Made by a program: the position numbers and the translations under genes
The notes under the pieces: model-generated
Database searches by the model: none
Seen by the model: only the letters and a program-made list of their open reading frames with translations
Told to the model about the DNA's origin: nothing
Assembly: GCF_900105765.1 (NCBI RefSeq)
Contig: NZ_FNTX01000002.1
Coordinates: forward strand, 620,001 to 684,000
DNA from: Ruania alba
GTDB taxonomy: Bacteria; Actinomycetota; Actinomycetes; Actinomycetales; Beutenbergiaceae
DNA length: 64,000 bases
Direction of reading: 5' to 3'
Part shown: in pieces, positions 16,202 through 24,545 of the stretch
How positions within the stretch are numbered: position 1 is the stretch's first letter
How the letters are laid out: each line of letters opens with the position of its first letter

Positions 16202-17254
16202 GTGCAGCGAGCCGTGAACCTTCCCACCGGGCCGAATCACCGTCCGACCAGTCGCGACGTTGCACGCCTGGCGCGCGTGTCCGTGAGCACTGTCTCGAAC
16301 GTGCTGAACAGACCCGATCTGGTGACCGATAGCACCCGTGAACGTGTCGAGCACGCGATGCAAGAACTCCGCTTCGTCCGAAACCGCTCGGCTCGAGAAC
16401 TCCGGATGGGGAAGGGGCGGACCATCGGTCTCCTCGTCTACGACATCTCCGGCCCCTATTCCATCGCGGTGGCTCGTGCCGCGGAGCGCCACTTGACCGA
16501 GGCCGGATACATGGTCATGTTGTGCAGTTCTGACGGGCAGCCCGACCGCGAACGGCGCCAGTTGTTGGAGCTCGAGGAGCACGGCGTCAGCGGAATCGTG
16601 ATCGGCCCCACCAGCCACGACCTCGCCACCGTCGACGAGATCCGTGAGCGCGGAACGCCGGTCGTGCTGCTGGACCGCGCGAGTCCGGACGGTGAGCACT
16701 GCTCGGTCGCGGTCGACGACGTCAAGGGCGCAGAGCAGGCCGGACGGCACCTCCTTGCGCTGGGTCACCGTCGGATCGGTCTGGTGAACGGGCCGCACGA
16801 CCGTCGGCAATGCCTCGACCGTCGCGGCGGACTGCACCAGGCTGTCGAGGAAGCAGGGCTCAAGGTCGACGCGGCTGTTGTCGAGGTGGTCGTGCCGGAG
16901 CCGGACGCCGCTGCCGGGGAGGGGGCAGTCGGGGAGATCATGAAGGGACGTCGGCCACCGACGGCCGTCATGTGCATCAACGACCGGCTCGCGCTTGGTG
17001 TCCTCCGCGGATTGCAGGAGCGAGGCCTTCGGTCGCCGGAGGATGTCGCCGTCGTGGGGTATGACGACCTCGAGTTCGCGACCATGCTGTCACCTCGCCT
17101 GACCTCCATCCGTCGCCCGAAAGAGGAGTACGGCCGTCGAGTCGCCGAGCTGCTCCTCGACGAGATCGAGAACGCGGCCACGCACGTGCACCAGCAGATG
17201 GTCTTCCAGACCGGACTGGCCGTCCGGGAGTCGAGCGACCTCCCTCGCCCCTAG
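16202..17254 (+). CDS. LacI-family transcriptional regulator
   Basis: A 350-aa repressor-type regulator. The N-terminal helix-turn-helix and hinge are clear at residues 15-65 (SRDVARLARVSVSTVSNVLNRP and the following helix). The rest is a periplasmic-binding-like effector domain ending in DLEFATMLSPRLTSIRRP. The start is GTG at 16202 behind an AGGAAAGG ribosome site. It is immediately upstream of, and co-directional with, two sulfatase genes, and divergent from the Tat-protein/sulfatase operon. Local control of both arms through the near-palindromes at 15686-16045 and 17294 is likely. The effector is probably a sugar released from the target glycan. Confidence 0.94.
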   Translation: MQRAVNLPTGPNHRPTSRDVARLARVSVSTVSNVLNRPDLVTDSTRERVEHAMQELRFVRNRSARELRMGKGRTIGLLVYDISGPYSIAVARAAERHLTEAGYMVMLCSSDGQPDRERRQLLELEEHGVSGIVIGPTSHDLATVDEIRERGTPVVLLDRASPDGEHCSVAVDDVKGAEQAGRHLLALGHRRIGLVNGPHDRRQCLDRRGGLHQAVEEAGLKVDAAVVEVVVPEPDAAAGEGAVGEIMKGRRPPTAVMCINDRLALGVLRGLQERGLRSPEDVAVVGYDDLEFATMLSPRLTSIRRPKEEYGRRVAELLLDEIENAATHVHQQMVFQTGLAVRESSDLPRP

Positions 17255-17293
17255 CGCAAGCGCGCCGAGGCGCCCCTGTCTCCGGCGCGAGAT

Positions 17294-17305
17294 TGAATCG
17301 AATCA
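17294..17305. promoter_or_regulatory. Candidate LacI-type operator before the sulfatase pair
   Basis: TGAATCGAATCA at 17294-17305 has the same TGA-N2-CG-N2-TCA-like layout as the sites in the divergent control region. It lies 16 nt before the ATG of the sulfatase gene and 39 nt after the LacI stop, overlapping the start of the ribosome-binding region. Confidence 0.5.
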
Positions 17306-17320
17306 GAGAGGACGGATCGG

Positions 17321-18760
17321 ATGTCCAGGCCCAATGTCGTGTTCATCATGAGCGACGATCATGCGGCACACGCGATCTCTGCCTATGGCAGTCGCATCAA
17401 CCAGACCCCGCACCTGGATCGGCTCGCTCAGGACGGGATGCGCTTCGATGCCGCCTTCTGCACGAACTCGATCTGCACCCCGAGCCGTGCAGCCGTCCTG
17501 ACCGGCCAGCACAGCCATGTCAACGGTGTGCGAAGTCAAGGGGACCGGTTGGACGGACGGCGTCAGACCTTCCCGCAACTGTTGCAGGGGTCCGACTATC
17601 AGACGGCACTGTTCGGCAAGTGGCACCTGGGGCACGGAGGGAACGCCGATCCGACCGGGTTCGACACGTGGAGCATCCTTCCCGGCCAAGGGGACTACGT
17701 CGACCCGGTGCTGATCGAGAACGGGACCGAGCGCCAGCACACCGGCTACGTGACCGACCTGCTCACCGACATGAGCCTGGAGTGGCTCGACCAGCGAGAT
17801 CAGGATCGACCCTTCCTGCTCTGCCTGCACCACAAGGCACCACACCGCTGGTGGGTGCCCGCCGATCGGCACGCCGACCTGTACTCCGAGGATCGAGAAG
17901 AACCGGAGACGCTGGACGACGACTACAGCACACGCGCCAGCGCCGCCCGCCGGGCACGGATGCGCATCGATCGGGACCTGACGGCGAAGGATGTCAAGGC
18001 CGAACCACCTGCCGACCTCGACGGTGAGGACCGCCGTCGGTGGTTCTACCAGCGGTACATCAAGGACTACTTGCGGTGCGTGGCAGCGGTGGACGACAGC
18101 GTGGGACGGGTGCTCGACTACCTCGACGCCCATGACCTGACCGAGGACACGATCGTCGTCTACACCTCCGATCAGGGCTTCTTCCTGGGCGATCACGGCT
18201 GGTATGACAAGCGATTCATGTACGACGAGTCGCTGCGGATCCCGCTGCTGATGCGCTATCCGGCCCGTATCGCCGCGGGCAGCACCAGCGACGCGCTCGT
18301 GCAGAACATCGACTTCGCGCCCACGTTCGCCGAGCTCGCCGGCCTGCAGCCCGTCGAGCCGATGAACGGTGCGAGCCTGACCCCGATCTTCGACCAGGCT
18401 GAGCCTGCCGACTGGCGCGCAGCCGCGTACTACCGCTACTGGGAGCACGACTCCATCCCGCACCGCGTCGCGGCCCATTGCGGCATCCGCACCCGGACGC
18501 ACAAGCTCGTCCACTACTACGGCCGGGGACTCGGGGTTCCGCGAGCATCGGACACCCCCACCGACCCCGAGTGGGAACTCTTCGACCTGATCGCCGATCC
18601 GCACGAGCTGCACAACCTCTACGACCGACCTGGCCATGAGGAACTCACCGAGGAGCTCACGCGCACCCTGAGCGAGGTCCGTGCGGAGATCGGCGACGAC
18701 AGCCTGACCCGCCCGATCCCCGATGCCGCCGACACCTCACCTCTGGAGGCCCAGCGATGA
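17321..18760 (+). CDS. Sulfatase (type I, formylglycine-dependent)
   Basis: A 479-aa arylsulfatase-superfamily enzyme. Metal ligands D12-D13 (MSDDHA) precede the active-site signature C52-T-P-S-R, and GKWHLG near residue 100 and a DQGFFLGDHGWYDKR segment near 290 complete the family core. No signal peptide is present. An AGAGAGG ribosome site precedes the ATG. It overlaps the next sulfatase gene by 4 nt, so the two are coupled. The layout resembles sulfatases acting on algal or host glycans, but the exact subfamily and linkage cannot be told from sequence alone. Confidence 0.93.
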   Translation: MSRPNVVFIMSDDHAAHAISAYGSRINQTPHLDRLAQDGMRFDAAFCTNSICTPSRAAVLTGQHSHVNGVRSQGDRLDGRRQTFPQLLQGSDYQTALFGKWHLGHGGNADPTGFDTWSILPGQGDYVDPVLIENGTERQHTGYVTDLLTDMSLEWLDQRDQDRPFLLCLHHKAPHRWWVPADRHADLYSEDREEPETLDDDYSTRASAARRARMRIDRDLTAKDVKAEPPADLDGEDRRRWFYQRYIKDYLRCVAAVDDSVGRVLDYLDAHDLTEDTIVVYTSDQGFFLGDHGWYDKRFMYDESLRIPLLMRYPARIAAGSTSDALVQNIDFAPTFAELAGLQPVEPMNGASLTPIFDQAEPADWRAAAYYRYWEHDSIPHRVAAHCGIRTRTHKLVHYYGRGLGVPRASDTPTDPEWELFDLIADPHELHNLYDRPGHEELTEELTRTLSEVRAEIGDDSLTRPIPDAADTSPLEAQR

Positions 18761-20115
18761 CGCGTCCCAACATTCTTCTCATCACCGCCGACGACCTGGC
18801 GGGTGATACTCCGGGTTCGTTCGGTGGTCGGCCTGATGTGATGCCGGTCCTGGATCGGCTGGCAGCTGAGGGGATGCGTTTCGGTCGGGCGCATGTGCCG
18901 GCGCCGGTGTGTCAGCCGAGTCGATCGGCGTTGATGACGGGGCGGTGGCCGCACCGCAATGGTGCGGAGGGATTCGAGCCGATCGATGAGGGGGTGCCGT
19001 TGCTGACCGAGGCGATCGGCGCCGTCGGGTATCGCAGCGGGATCCTCGGCAAGGTGAACCACCTGCAGCCGGAGGACCGGTTCGGGTGGTCGTTCGTGCG
19101 GCAGCAGGCCGAACTGGGCATGGGACGAAACCCGCAGGCGTATGGCGACGCGACGGCGGAGTTCATCGCGGCGTCCGAGGGAGAGTCATGGTTCCTGATG
19201 GCGAACGCGCACGACCCACATCGCCCGTTCCACGGCAGTGCGGCTGAACGGGAGGGATACACCGAGGAGCAGCAGGCCTCCTACCCGGACCCGAGCCGCG
19301 TGTTCACGGCGCAGGAGGCGGATCCGCCCGGCTTCCTGCCGGATCTGCCGCAGGTCCGCCAGGAGTATGCCCAGTATCTGAGCTCGGCGCGCCGATGTGA
19401 CGATGTGATCGCGGCGATCCTGGCCGCCCTGGAGGACTCGGGGCAGGCGGAGCGCACGGTGGTGGTGTTCTTCTCCGACAACGGCATGGCGTTCCCGTTC
19501 GCGAAGGCGAACTGTTATCTGGCGGGAACGCGCACGCCGCTGGTGGTGCGCTGGCCGGACCAGGTGCCCCCGGGCGGGGTGAACGACGACCATTTCGTCT
19601 CCACCCTGGACCTGTTCGCCACCTTCTGCGAGATGGCCGGGGCCGAGATTCCCGACGGCGTAGACGGACGCAGCGTGGTCGGGCTGCTGCAGGGGCGTGG
19701 GGAACCGGGGCGTGACCATGTGGTCACCGTGTTCCACGAGACGAACGCGGGGAACAGGTATGAGATGCGGTCGGTGCAGGACGGCGAGTGGGGCTATATC
19801 TGGAACGCCTGGTCCGATGGGGAGACCGCGTATCGGGCGGAGAACATGGCTGGTCTGACGTGGCCGGCGATGACGGACGCGGCCGAGACCGACACGGCCC
19901 TGAAGGAGCGCACCGACTTCTACCAGCGCCGTGCCCCCGAGGAGCTGTATCGGCTCACCACCGACCCCCACGCGCTGCACAACCTCGTCGAGTCCCACGG
20001 CCGCACGGGCGACCCCGACTCCGCACAGGCACTCGCCCGCGCACGGGCCCACCTCCGGGATTGGATGGACGCGACCGAGGATCCGCTGCGGGAGCGATAT
20101 CCCGCGTCCAGGTGA
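18757..20115 (+). CDS. Sulfatase (N-sulfoglucosamine sulfohydrolase-like)
   Basis: A 452-aa sulfatase with D12-D13 (TADDLAGDTPG) and the signature C52-Q-P-S-R. It is shorter than the preceding enzyme and has the GKVNHLQPEDRFGW and NAHDPHRPFHG segments typical of the group that includes heparan N-sulfatases and related exo-sulfatases. This subgroup placement is tentative. The gene starts in the ATGA overlap with the upstream sulfatase, has no signal peptide, and ends the rightward arm of the locus. All three sulfatases have the cysteine-type active site, so the cell needs a formylglycine-generating enzyme, which is not encoded in this window. Confidence 0.9.
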   Translation: MTRPNILLITADDLAGDTPGSFGGRPDVMPVLDRLAAEGMRFGRAHVPAPVCQPSRSALMTGRWPHRNGAEGFEPIDEGVPLLTEAIGAVGYRSGILGKVNHLQPEDRFGWSFVRQQAELGMGRNPQAYGDATAEFIAASEGESWFLMANAHDPHRPFHGSAAEREGYTEEQQASYPDPSRVFTAQEADPPGFLPDLPQVRQEYAQYLSSARRCDDVIAAILAALEDSGQAERTVVVFFSDNGMAFPFAKANCYLAGTRTPLVVRWPDQVPPGGVNDDHFVSTLDLFATFCEMAGAEIPDGVDGRSVVGLLQGRGEPGRDHVVTVFHETNAGNRYEMRSVQDGEWGYIWNAWSDGETAYRAENMAGLTWPAMTDAAETDTALKERTDFYQRRAPEELYRLTTDPHALHNLVESHGRTGDPDSAQALARARAHLRDWMDATEDPLRERYPASR

Positions 20116-20177
20116 TGAGCGACCTCGGGTCGAACCACACGGGAGGGATGTCAGTCTCTGGCACGCCGCCGGCGATG

Positions 20178-20205
20178 TGACACCTGTCATCCGGAGGTCG
20201 TGACA
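20178..20205. promoter_or_regulatory. TGACA repeats upstream of the exporter/two-component operon
   Basis: TGACA-CC-TGTCA forms an inverted repeat at 20178-20189, and a further TGACA follows at 20201-20205. They lie 45-70 nt before the ABC gene at 20250. NarL-type response regulators, like the one at the end of this operon, often bind such short inverted and direct repeats. Function is inferred. Confidence 0.35.
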
Positions 20206-20249
20206 GCACCCCCTCGTGCCTCCACCCGCCCCGCCGCCAGTGTGGAGGG

Positions 20250-21182
20250 ATGAGAACACCTCCCCCCGCAGGCGGCGCGCCCGCCGTCCACCTCGACCAG
20301 GTCGTCAAGGAGTTCCGCGGTGCCACCGGACCCGTGCGTGCTGTCGACGGCATCGACCTGACCATCGGCTCCGGTGAGATCGTGGCCTTCCTCGGCCCCA
20401 ACGGCGCCGGGAAGACCACGTCGCTCGACATGGTCCTCGGCCTGACGACCCCCACCTCCGGCACCATCAGTGTGCACGGACATGCGCCCCGCCGCGCCGT
20501 CGCCGCCGGCCGGGTCTCGGCCGTGCTGCAGACCGGGGGCCTGCTCCGGGACCTCACCGTGCGCGAGACCGTCACCATGATCGCCTCCACGTTCGCCGAC
20601 CACGCCGGGGTCGAGACGGTGATCGACCGCGCCGGGCTGACCAGTCTCGCCGGCCGGAAGGTCTCGAAGTGCTCCGGCGGTGAGCAGCAACGGCTCCGGT
20701 TCGCCCTCGCCCTGCTCCCCGACCCGGACCTGCTCATTCTCGACGAACCCACCGCGGGGATGGATGTGACGGCCCGGCGCGACTTCTGGGAGACCATGCG
20801 CGCCGAGGCCGCGACCGGCCGCACCGTCGTCTTCGCCACCCATTACCTGGAAGAGGCCGACTCCTTCGCCCAGCGAATCGTGATGGTGGCCGGTGGGAAG
20901 GTCGTTGCTGACGGCACCACCGAGGAGATCCGCGCCCAGGCCACCGGCCGGCGGGTATCCGCCAACTTCTCCCCCGACACCCGGCCCACCGCACTGGCCC
21001 ACCTAGAGACCCTCGAGATCGTCCACGCGATCCGCCCCGAAGGTGACCGACTGCACCTGCGCGCCACCGACTCCGACGCGGTCGCCCGCGCCGTACTCGA
21101 CCTCGGCGGCACGGATCTGCTCGTGACCTCCGGCTCACTCGACGACGCCTTCACCTCCCTGACCCAAGGAGCCACCCGATGA
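20250..21182 (+). CDS. ABC-2 type exporter ATP-binding protein
   Basis: A 310-aa ATPase of the drug/lipid exporter (ABC-2) group. Walker A GPNGAGKT lies at 49-56 and Walker B is LLILDEPTAGMD. The signature is CSGGEQQR in place of the usual LSGGQ, a mild deviation. The C-terminal ~90 residues form the extension seen in DrrA/YvfR-like proteins. GGAGG lies only about 1 nt from the ATG, a close spacing. It is the first gene of a four-gene operon with 4-nt overlaps: ATPase, permease, histidine kinase and response regulator. Such sets usually sense and export membrane-active compounds or adjust the membrane. Confidence 0.92.
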   Translation: MRTPPPAGGAPAVHLDQVVKEFRGATGPVRAVDGIDLTIGSGEIVAFLGPNGAGKTTSLDMVLGLTTPTSGTISVHGHAPRRAVAAGRVSAVLQTGGLLRDLTVRETVTMIASTFADHAGVETVIDRAGLTSLAGRKVSKCSGGEQQRLRFALALLPDPDLLILDEPTAGMDVTARRDFWETMRAEAATGRTVVFATHYLEEADSFAQRIVMVAGGKVVADGTTEEIRAQATGRRVSANFSPDTRPTALAHLETLEIVHAIRPEGDRLHLRATDSDAVARAVLDLGGTDLLVTSGSLDDAFTSLTQGATR

Positions 21183-21937
21183 ACACCACCTATCTGCGCA
21201 TCGAACTGGCCAGGGTCGGCCGCGACCTGGTCAGTCTCTTCTTCATCGCCGTGCTCCCGGCGTTCTTCTTCGTGATCTTCGGGGTCTCGATGGGCTACGG
21301 CGCCGCCGCGATCGGCAACGGCAACGCCTCGATGTACACGATGATCTCGATGGCGGCCTTCGGTGCCGTCACGGCGACCACCGGTGTGGGCGGGATGGCC
21401 GCCGTCGAACGCATGCAGGGCTGGGGTCGCCAGCTCGGCCTCACCCCGATGTCGGACACGCGGTACGTGAGTGTGAAGGCCACGGTGGCGTTCACCATCT
21501 CGCTGATCCCGATCGCCCTGATCTACCTGATCGGCGCGTTCACTCAGGCCTCTGCGCCGGGGTGGGTGTGGCTCGCGAGCGCCGCCATCGTGATGCTCGG
21601 CGCGGCGGTGTTCTCCCTGTACGGCCTGATCGTGGGGCTGCTGTTCCGGAGCGAGGCCGCGGTGGGCGCAGCAAGCGGCGCCCTGGTGGTCCTGGCGTTC
21701 CTCGGCAACATCTTCATCCCACTCAGTGGCGCGATGCTGGAGATCGCCCGGTTCACCCCGCTCTACGGGATCGTCGGCCTTGCCCGATACCCCCTGACCG
21801 ACGGCGCCCTGGTGTCCATGGAGGGCGTCGGTGGAAACGATCCCCTGTGGGCCCTGCTGCTGAACGTCGGGGTGTGGACCGCGATCTTCGCCGTCGGCGC
21901 CGTGCTGCTGGTGCGGCGGGGCCGCAGCCGGCAATGA
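21179..21937 (+). CDS. ABC-2 type transporter permease
   Basis: A 252-aa membrane protein with six predicted transmembrane segments, the usual size for ABC-2 permeases that pair with the preceding ATPase. A conserved stretch, GNIFIPLSGAMLEIARFTPLYGIVGLARYPL, lies near residues 180-210, as in YvfS/DesABC-linked permeases. It overlaps the ATPase gene and the downstream kinase gene by 4 nt each, so the three products should be made together. Substrate unknown. Confidence 0.9.
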   Translation: MNTTYLRIELARVGRDLVSLFFIAVLPAFFFVIFGVSMGYGAAAIGNGNASMYTMISMAAFGAVTATTGVGGMAAVERMQGWGRQLGLTPMSDTRYVSVKATVAFTISLIPIALIYLIGAFTQASAPGWVWLASAAIVMLGAAVFSLYGLIVGLLFRSEAAVGAASGALVVLAFLGNIFIPLSGAMLEIARFTPLYGIVGLARYPLTDGALVSMEGVGGNDPLWALLLNVGVWTAIFAVGAVLLVRRGRSRQ

Positions 21938-23085
21938 CCTCGGCAGGGGTAGCGATCGAACAGACGCCAGCTCCCGCCTGGCAGCACAATGGTCAGACCA
22001 TGACACTCTCCGAGGACGGCACCACCCTCGCCCCGGACCCCTGGGCGAAGTTCAGCTGGCTACTGGCCACCCCGTGGCTGGCGTTCCTGACCTTCCCGGT
22101 GGTGGGGATCGTCCAGTCCCCCGTTCCGGTGGCCGCCCAGGCGGGGGCCCTGACGGCGGTCGCGGCCTTCGTGGGCGCGTATCTGTACGGCTTCATCACC
22201 AACGAGCGCACCTGGGTGCGGCCACGGCGCGGGTGGATCCTCCTGACGGTGATGGCGGCGCTGACGGTGCCGGTGCTCCTGACGATCGGCCTGGACGTCT
22301 TCGGGATGTCGACGTTCTTGGCCGTCTACGCGATCTTCAGCCAGCCGTTGCGGCGGGCGGTGTGGGTCGTCGCCGGCCTGGTGGTGCTCATCTTGGTCTC
22401 GGTGTTGCTGATCGGTGAGCCCTATCAGTTCATGTTCGCCGGCATCACCGCCGGCACAGCACTGTTCGTCGGGCTGATCCGCTGGATCGACGGCCGTCAG
22501 CAGCAGCGTGACGTGCTGGAGAAGCAGTTGGCGATGACGAGCGAGCGGGAGCGAGTGGCACGCGACGTGCACGACGTGCTCGGGCACAGCCTCACCGTGG
22601 TGACCGTGAAGGCCGAGCTCGCCGAGCGGCTCGTTGACGCCGATCCGGCGGCTGCGAAGGCAGAGATCGCGGCGATCCGCTCCCTCACCCGGGAGGCGCT
22701 CGGGGAGGTGCGCGCCACCGTGGCGGGCCTACGAGTGGCGCGGTTGGCGGACGAGCTGACCGCCGCACGGGCCGCACTCACCGATGCCGGGGTTGCCGCC
22801 GAGGTGCCCGAGGACCCGGCGGTGGTGGATCCGCGGCACCGGATCGTGATCGCCTGGGTGCTGCGGGAGGCGGTCACGAACGTGGTGCGGCACTCCCGCG
22901 CCACCCGGTGCGAGGTCAGCCTGAGCACGGACTCGCTGGTGGTGGCCGACGACGGCGTGGGGCCGGGTGGCGCTGCCGAGTCCGGTGGGCTACGGGGTGC
23001 CCGGGAGCGGGTGGCCGATGCCGGGGGCACGTTGACCGTGCGCCCGAGCGAGACAGGTGGAACACGCGTGGAGGTGCACTGGTGA
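21934..23085 (+). CDS. Sensor histidine kinase (DesK-like, HisKA_3)
   Basis: A 383-aa membrane sensor kinase. The N-terminal 165 residues contain about five hydrophobic segments and no large outer domain, so it may sense a signal within the membrane. The phosphoacceptor histidine lies in ARDVHDVLGHSL, the HisKA_3 motif. The ATPase domain has REAVTNVVRHSRA (N box) and DDGVGPG (G1). The ATG at 21934 overlaps the permease stop; a second ATG at 22000 is possible. It should phosphorylate the response regulator encoded immediately downstream. Confidence 0.92.
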   Translation: MTSAGVAIEQTPAPAWQHNGQTMTLSEDGTTLAPDPWAKFSWLLATPWLAFLTFPVVGIVQSPVPVAAQAGALTAVAAFVGAYLYGFITNERTWVRPRRGWILLTVMAALTVPVLLTIGLDVFGMSTFLAVYAIFSQPLRRAVWVVAGLVVLILVSVLLIGEPYQFMFAGITAGTALFVGLIRWIDGRQQQRDVLEKQLAMTSERERVARDVHDVLGHSLTVVTVKAELAERLVDADPAAAKAEIAAIRSLTREALGEVRATVAGLRVARLADELTAARAALTDAGVAAEVPEDPAVVDPRHRIVIAWVLREAVTNVVRHSRATRCEVSLSTDSLVVADDGVGPGGAAESGGLRGARERVADAGGTLTVRPSETGGTRVEVHW

Positions 23086-23696
23086 CCGATCCGATCAGGG
23101 TGCTGCTGGCCGACGACCAGGCACTGGTGCGCGGGGCGCTCGCCGCCCTGCTCCGCCTGGAGGACGACATCGACGTGGTGGCGGAAGTGGGCAACGGGAC
23201 GGACGTCGTCGGGGCGGCCGCCGAACACGGCGCCCAGGTGTGCCTGCTGGACATCGAGATGCCCGGGATGGACGGGATCGCGGTGGCGCAGCAGCTGCGG
23301 GTGGAGCTGCGCCAGGTGCGCTCGTTGATGGTGACGACCTTCGGGCGCCCCGGATACCTGCGCCGGGCGCTCGAGGCCGGTGCGAGCGGTTTCGTCGTGA
23401 AGGACACGCCTGCCACCGAGCTCGCCGAGGCCATCCGGTCCGTGCATGCCGGGCGGCGGGTGGTTGACCCGGCACTTGCCACCGAATCCCTGGCCGGCGG
23501 GCCGAACCCGTTGAACGACCGGGAGCGGCAGATCCTGCGCGAGTGCCTGGACGGAGAACCGTTGAGCGCGATCGCGGCGCGGATCCACCTCAGCCCTGGC
23601 ACGGTCCGTAACTACGTCTCCTCCGCGATCGGCAAGGTCGGGGCGGCCAACCGGATCGAGGCGGCGCGGGTGGCCGATCGGAACGGCTGGTTGTAA
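23082..23696 (+). CDS. LuxR/NarL-type response regulator (DesR-like)
   Basis: A 204-aa two-component regulator starting at a GTG that overlaps the kinase stop. The receiver domain has the acidic pocket LLADDQA and the phosphorylation-site aspartate in CLLDIEMPGMDG. The C-terminal LuxR helix-turn-helix is complete (LNDRERQILREC and LSPGTVRNYVSSAIGKVG). It ends the operon and is followed by a strong hairpin. Likely targets include its own operon through the TGACA repeats at 20178-20205. Confidence 0.93.
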   Translation: MTDPIRVLLADDQALVRGALAALLRLEDDIDVVAEVGNGTDVVGAAAEHGAQVCLLDIEMPGMDGIAVAQQLRVELRQVRSLMVTTFGRPGYLRRALEAGASGFVVKDTPATELAEAIRSVHAGRRVVDPALATESLAGGPNPLNDRERQILRECLDGEPLSAIAARIHLSPGTVRNYVSSAIGKVGAANRIEAARVADRNGWL

Positions 23697-23717
23697 GAAT
23701 CGACTGGCCTCAGCGTC

Positions 23718-23739
23718 TTGCTGCCAGATATGGCAGCAA
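23718..23739. terminator. Bidirectional terminator hairpin
   Basis: TTGCTGCCA at 23718-23726 pairs perfectly with TGGCAGCAA at 23731-23739 around a 4-nt loop. It lies between the convergent response-regulator and FetB-like genes and can act on both strands. Confidence 0.75.
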
Positions 23740-23758
23740 TGTGCTCAGCACCGGAAGT

Positions 23759-24517
23759 TCACGGGCGCAGGCGCTCCCGCAGGTCGGCCGGCAGCAACCG
23801 GCCGGACCGGATCAGCAGGTGTGCCACCACCACCGTCACCGTCTGCGCGGCGACCAGGCCGAGCAGCACCAGCACCTGAGCGGCCCCGGCCTGCAGGGCG
23901 CTGCCGCCGCCGAGCAGCACACCGATGTAGGCACCCGGCAGGGTGACCAGGCCGACCGTGCGGGTCTGGTCCTGGCCGGGGACCAGTGCCTCGGGAAGGA
24001 CGTCGGCCACCACCTCGCTGATGGCCTCCGCACGACTCATGCCCAGGCTGAGGGCCGCTTCGTAGGCGCCGTGCCGTTCCCGCAGGGTCCCGAAGGCGCG
24101 CATCCCGACGAGCGTATGCGCCATCATGGCGCCGCCGATGATGATGCCGACCACCGGCACCAGGGCCGCACCGGTGAACGGGACCGCACCGGAGACGAAG
24201 ATGACGGTCAGGGTCGGGGTCAGGCCGGCAGCCATCGCGAGCGCCACCCAGGGCCAGCGCCGCAACGCCCCCACCCGGTGGGCGGAGGTGAGGGCCGCCA
24301 CCAGGAACATCACGACCACCACCACGGCCGACCAGAGCAGGGAGCTCAGGGCGGCGGCGATCACCAGGGAGACGGCGGCCAACTGCACCACCGCGCGCAG
24401 GGCGGCGACCCCGATCGCCCGCTCCTGCCGCAGGTGGCCGATCGCCGACGCTGCGATCGCCACCCCGACCAGCAGGACGATCGCGATCGCGAGCCCAGGT
24501 CCCGGCGCGATGGTCAC
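23759..24517 (-). CDS. UPF0014/FetB-like ABC metal exporter permease
   Basis: A 252-aa membrane protein of the UPF0014 family, to which E. coli FetB (iron efflux) belongs. Six to seven hydrophobic segments are visible, and the family core SLGMSRAEAISEVVADVLPEAL followed by GLVTLPGAYIGVLLGG is intact near residues 150-210. The GTG at 24517 begins the conserved region. No FetA-type ATPase gene adjoins it, unlike in enterobacteria. The TerC-like gene lies 28 bp upstream on the same strand, so the two may be cotranscribed as a metal-homeostasis pair. Confidence 0.85.
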   Translation of the reverse strand: MTIAPGPGLAIAIVLLVGVAIAASAIGHLRQERAIGVAALRAVVQLAAVSLVIAAALSSLLWSAVVVVVMFLVAALTSAHRVGALRRWPWVALAMAAGLTPTLTVIFVSGAVPFTGAALVPVVGIIIGGAMMAHTLVGMRAFGTLRERHGAYEAALSLGMSRAEAISEVVADVLPEALVPGQDQTRTVGLVTLPGAYIGVLLGGGSALQAGAAQVLVLLGLVAAQTVTVVVAHLLIRSGRLLPADLRERLRP

Positions 24518-24545
24518 GCGTCCATCTTGGCACCCGTCGGTGAGC

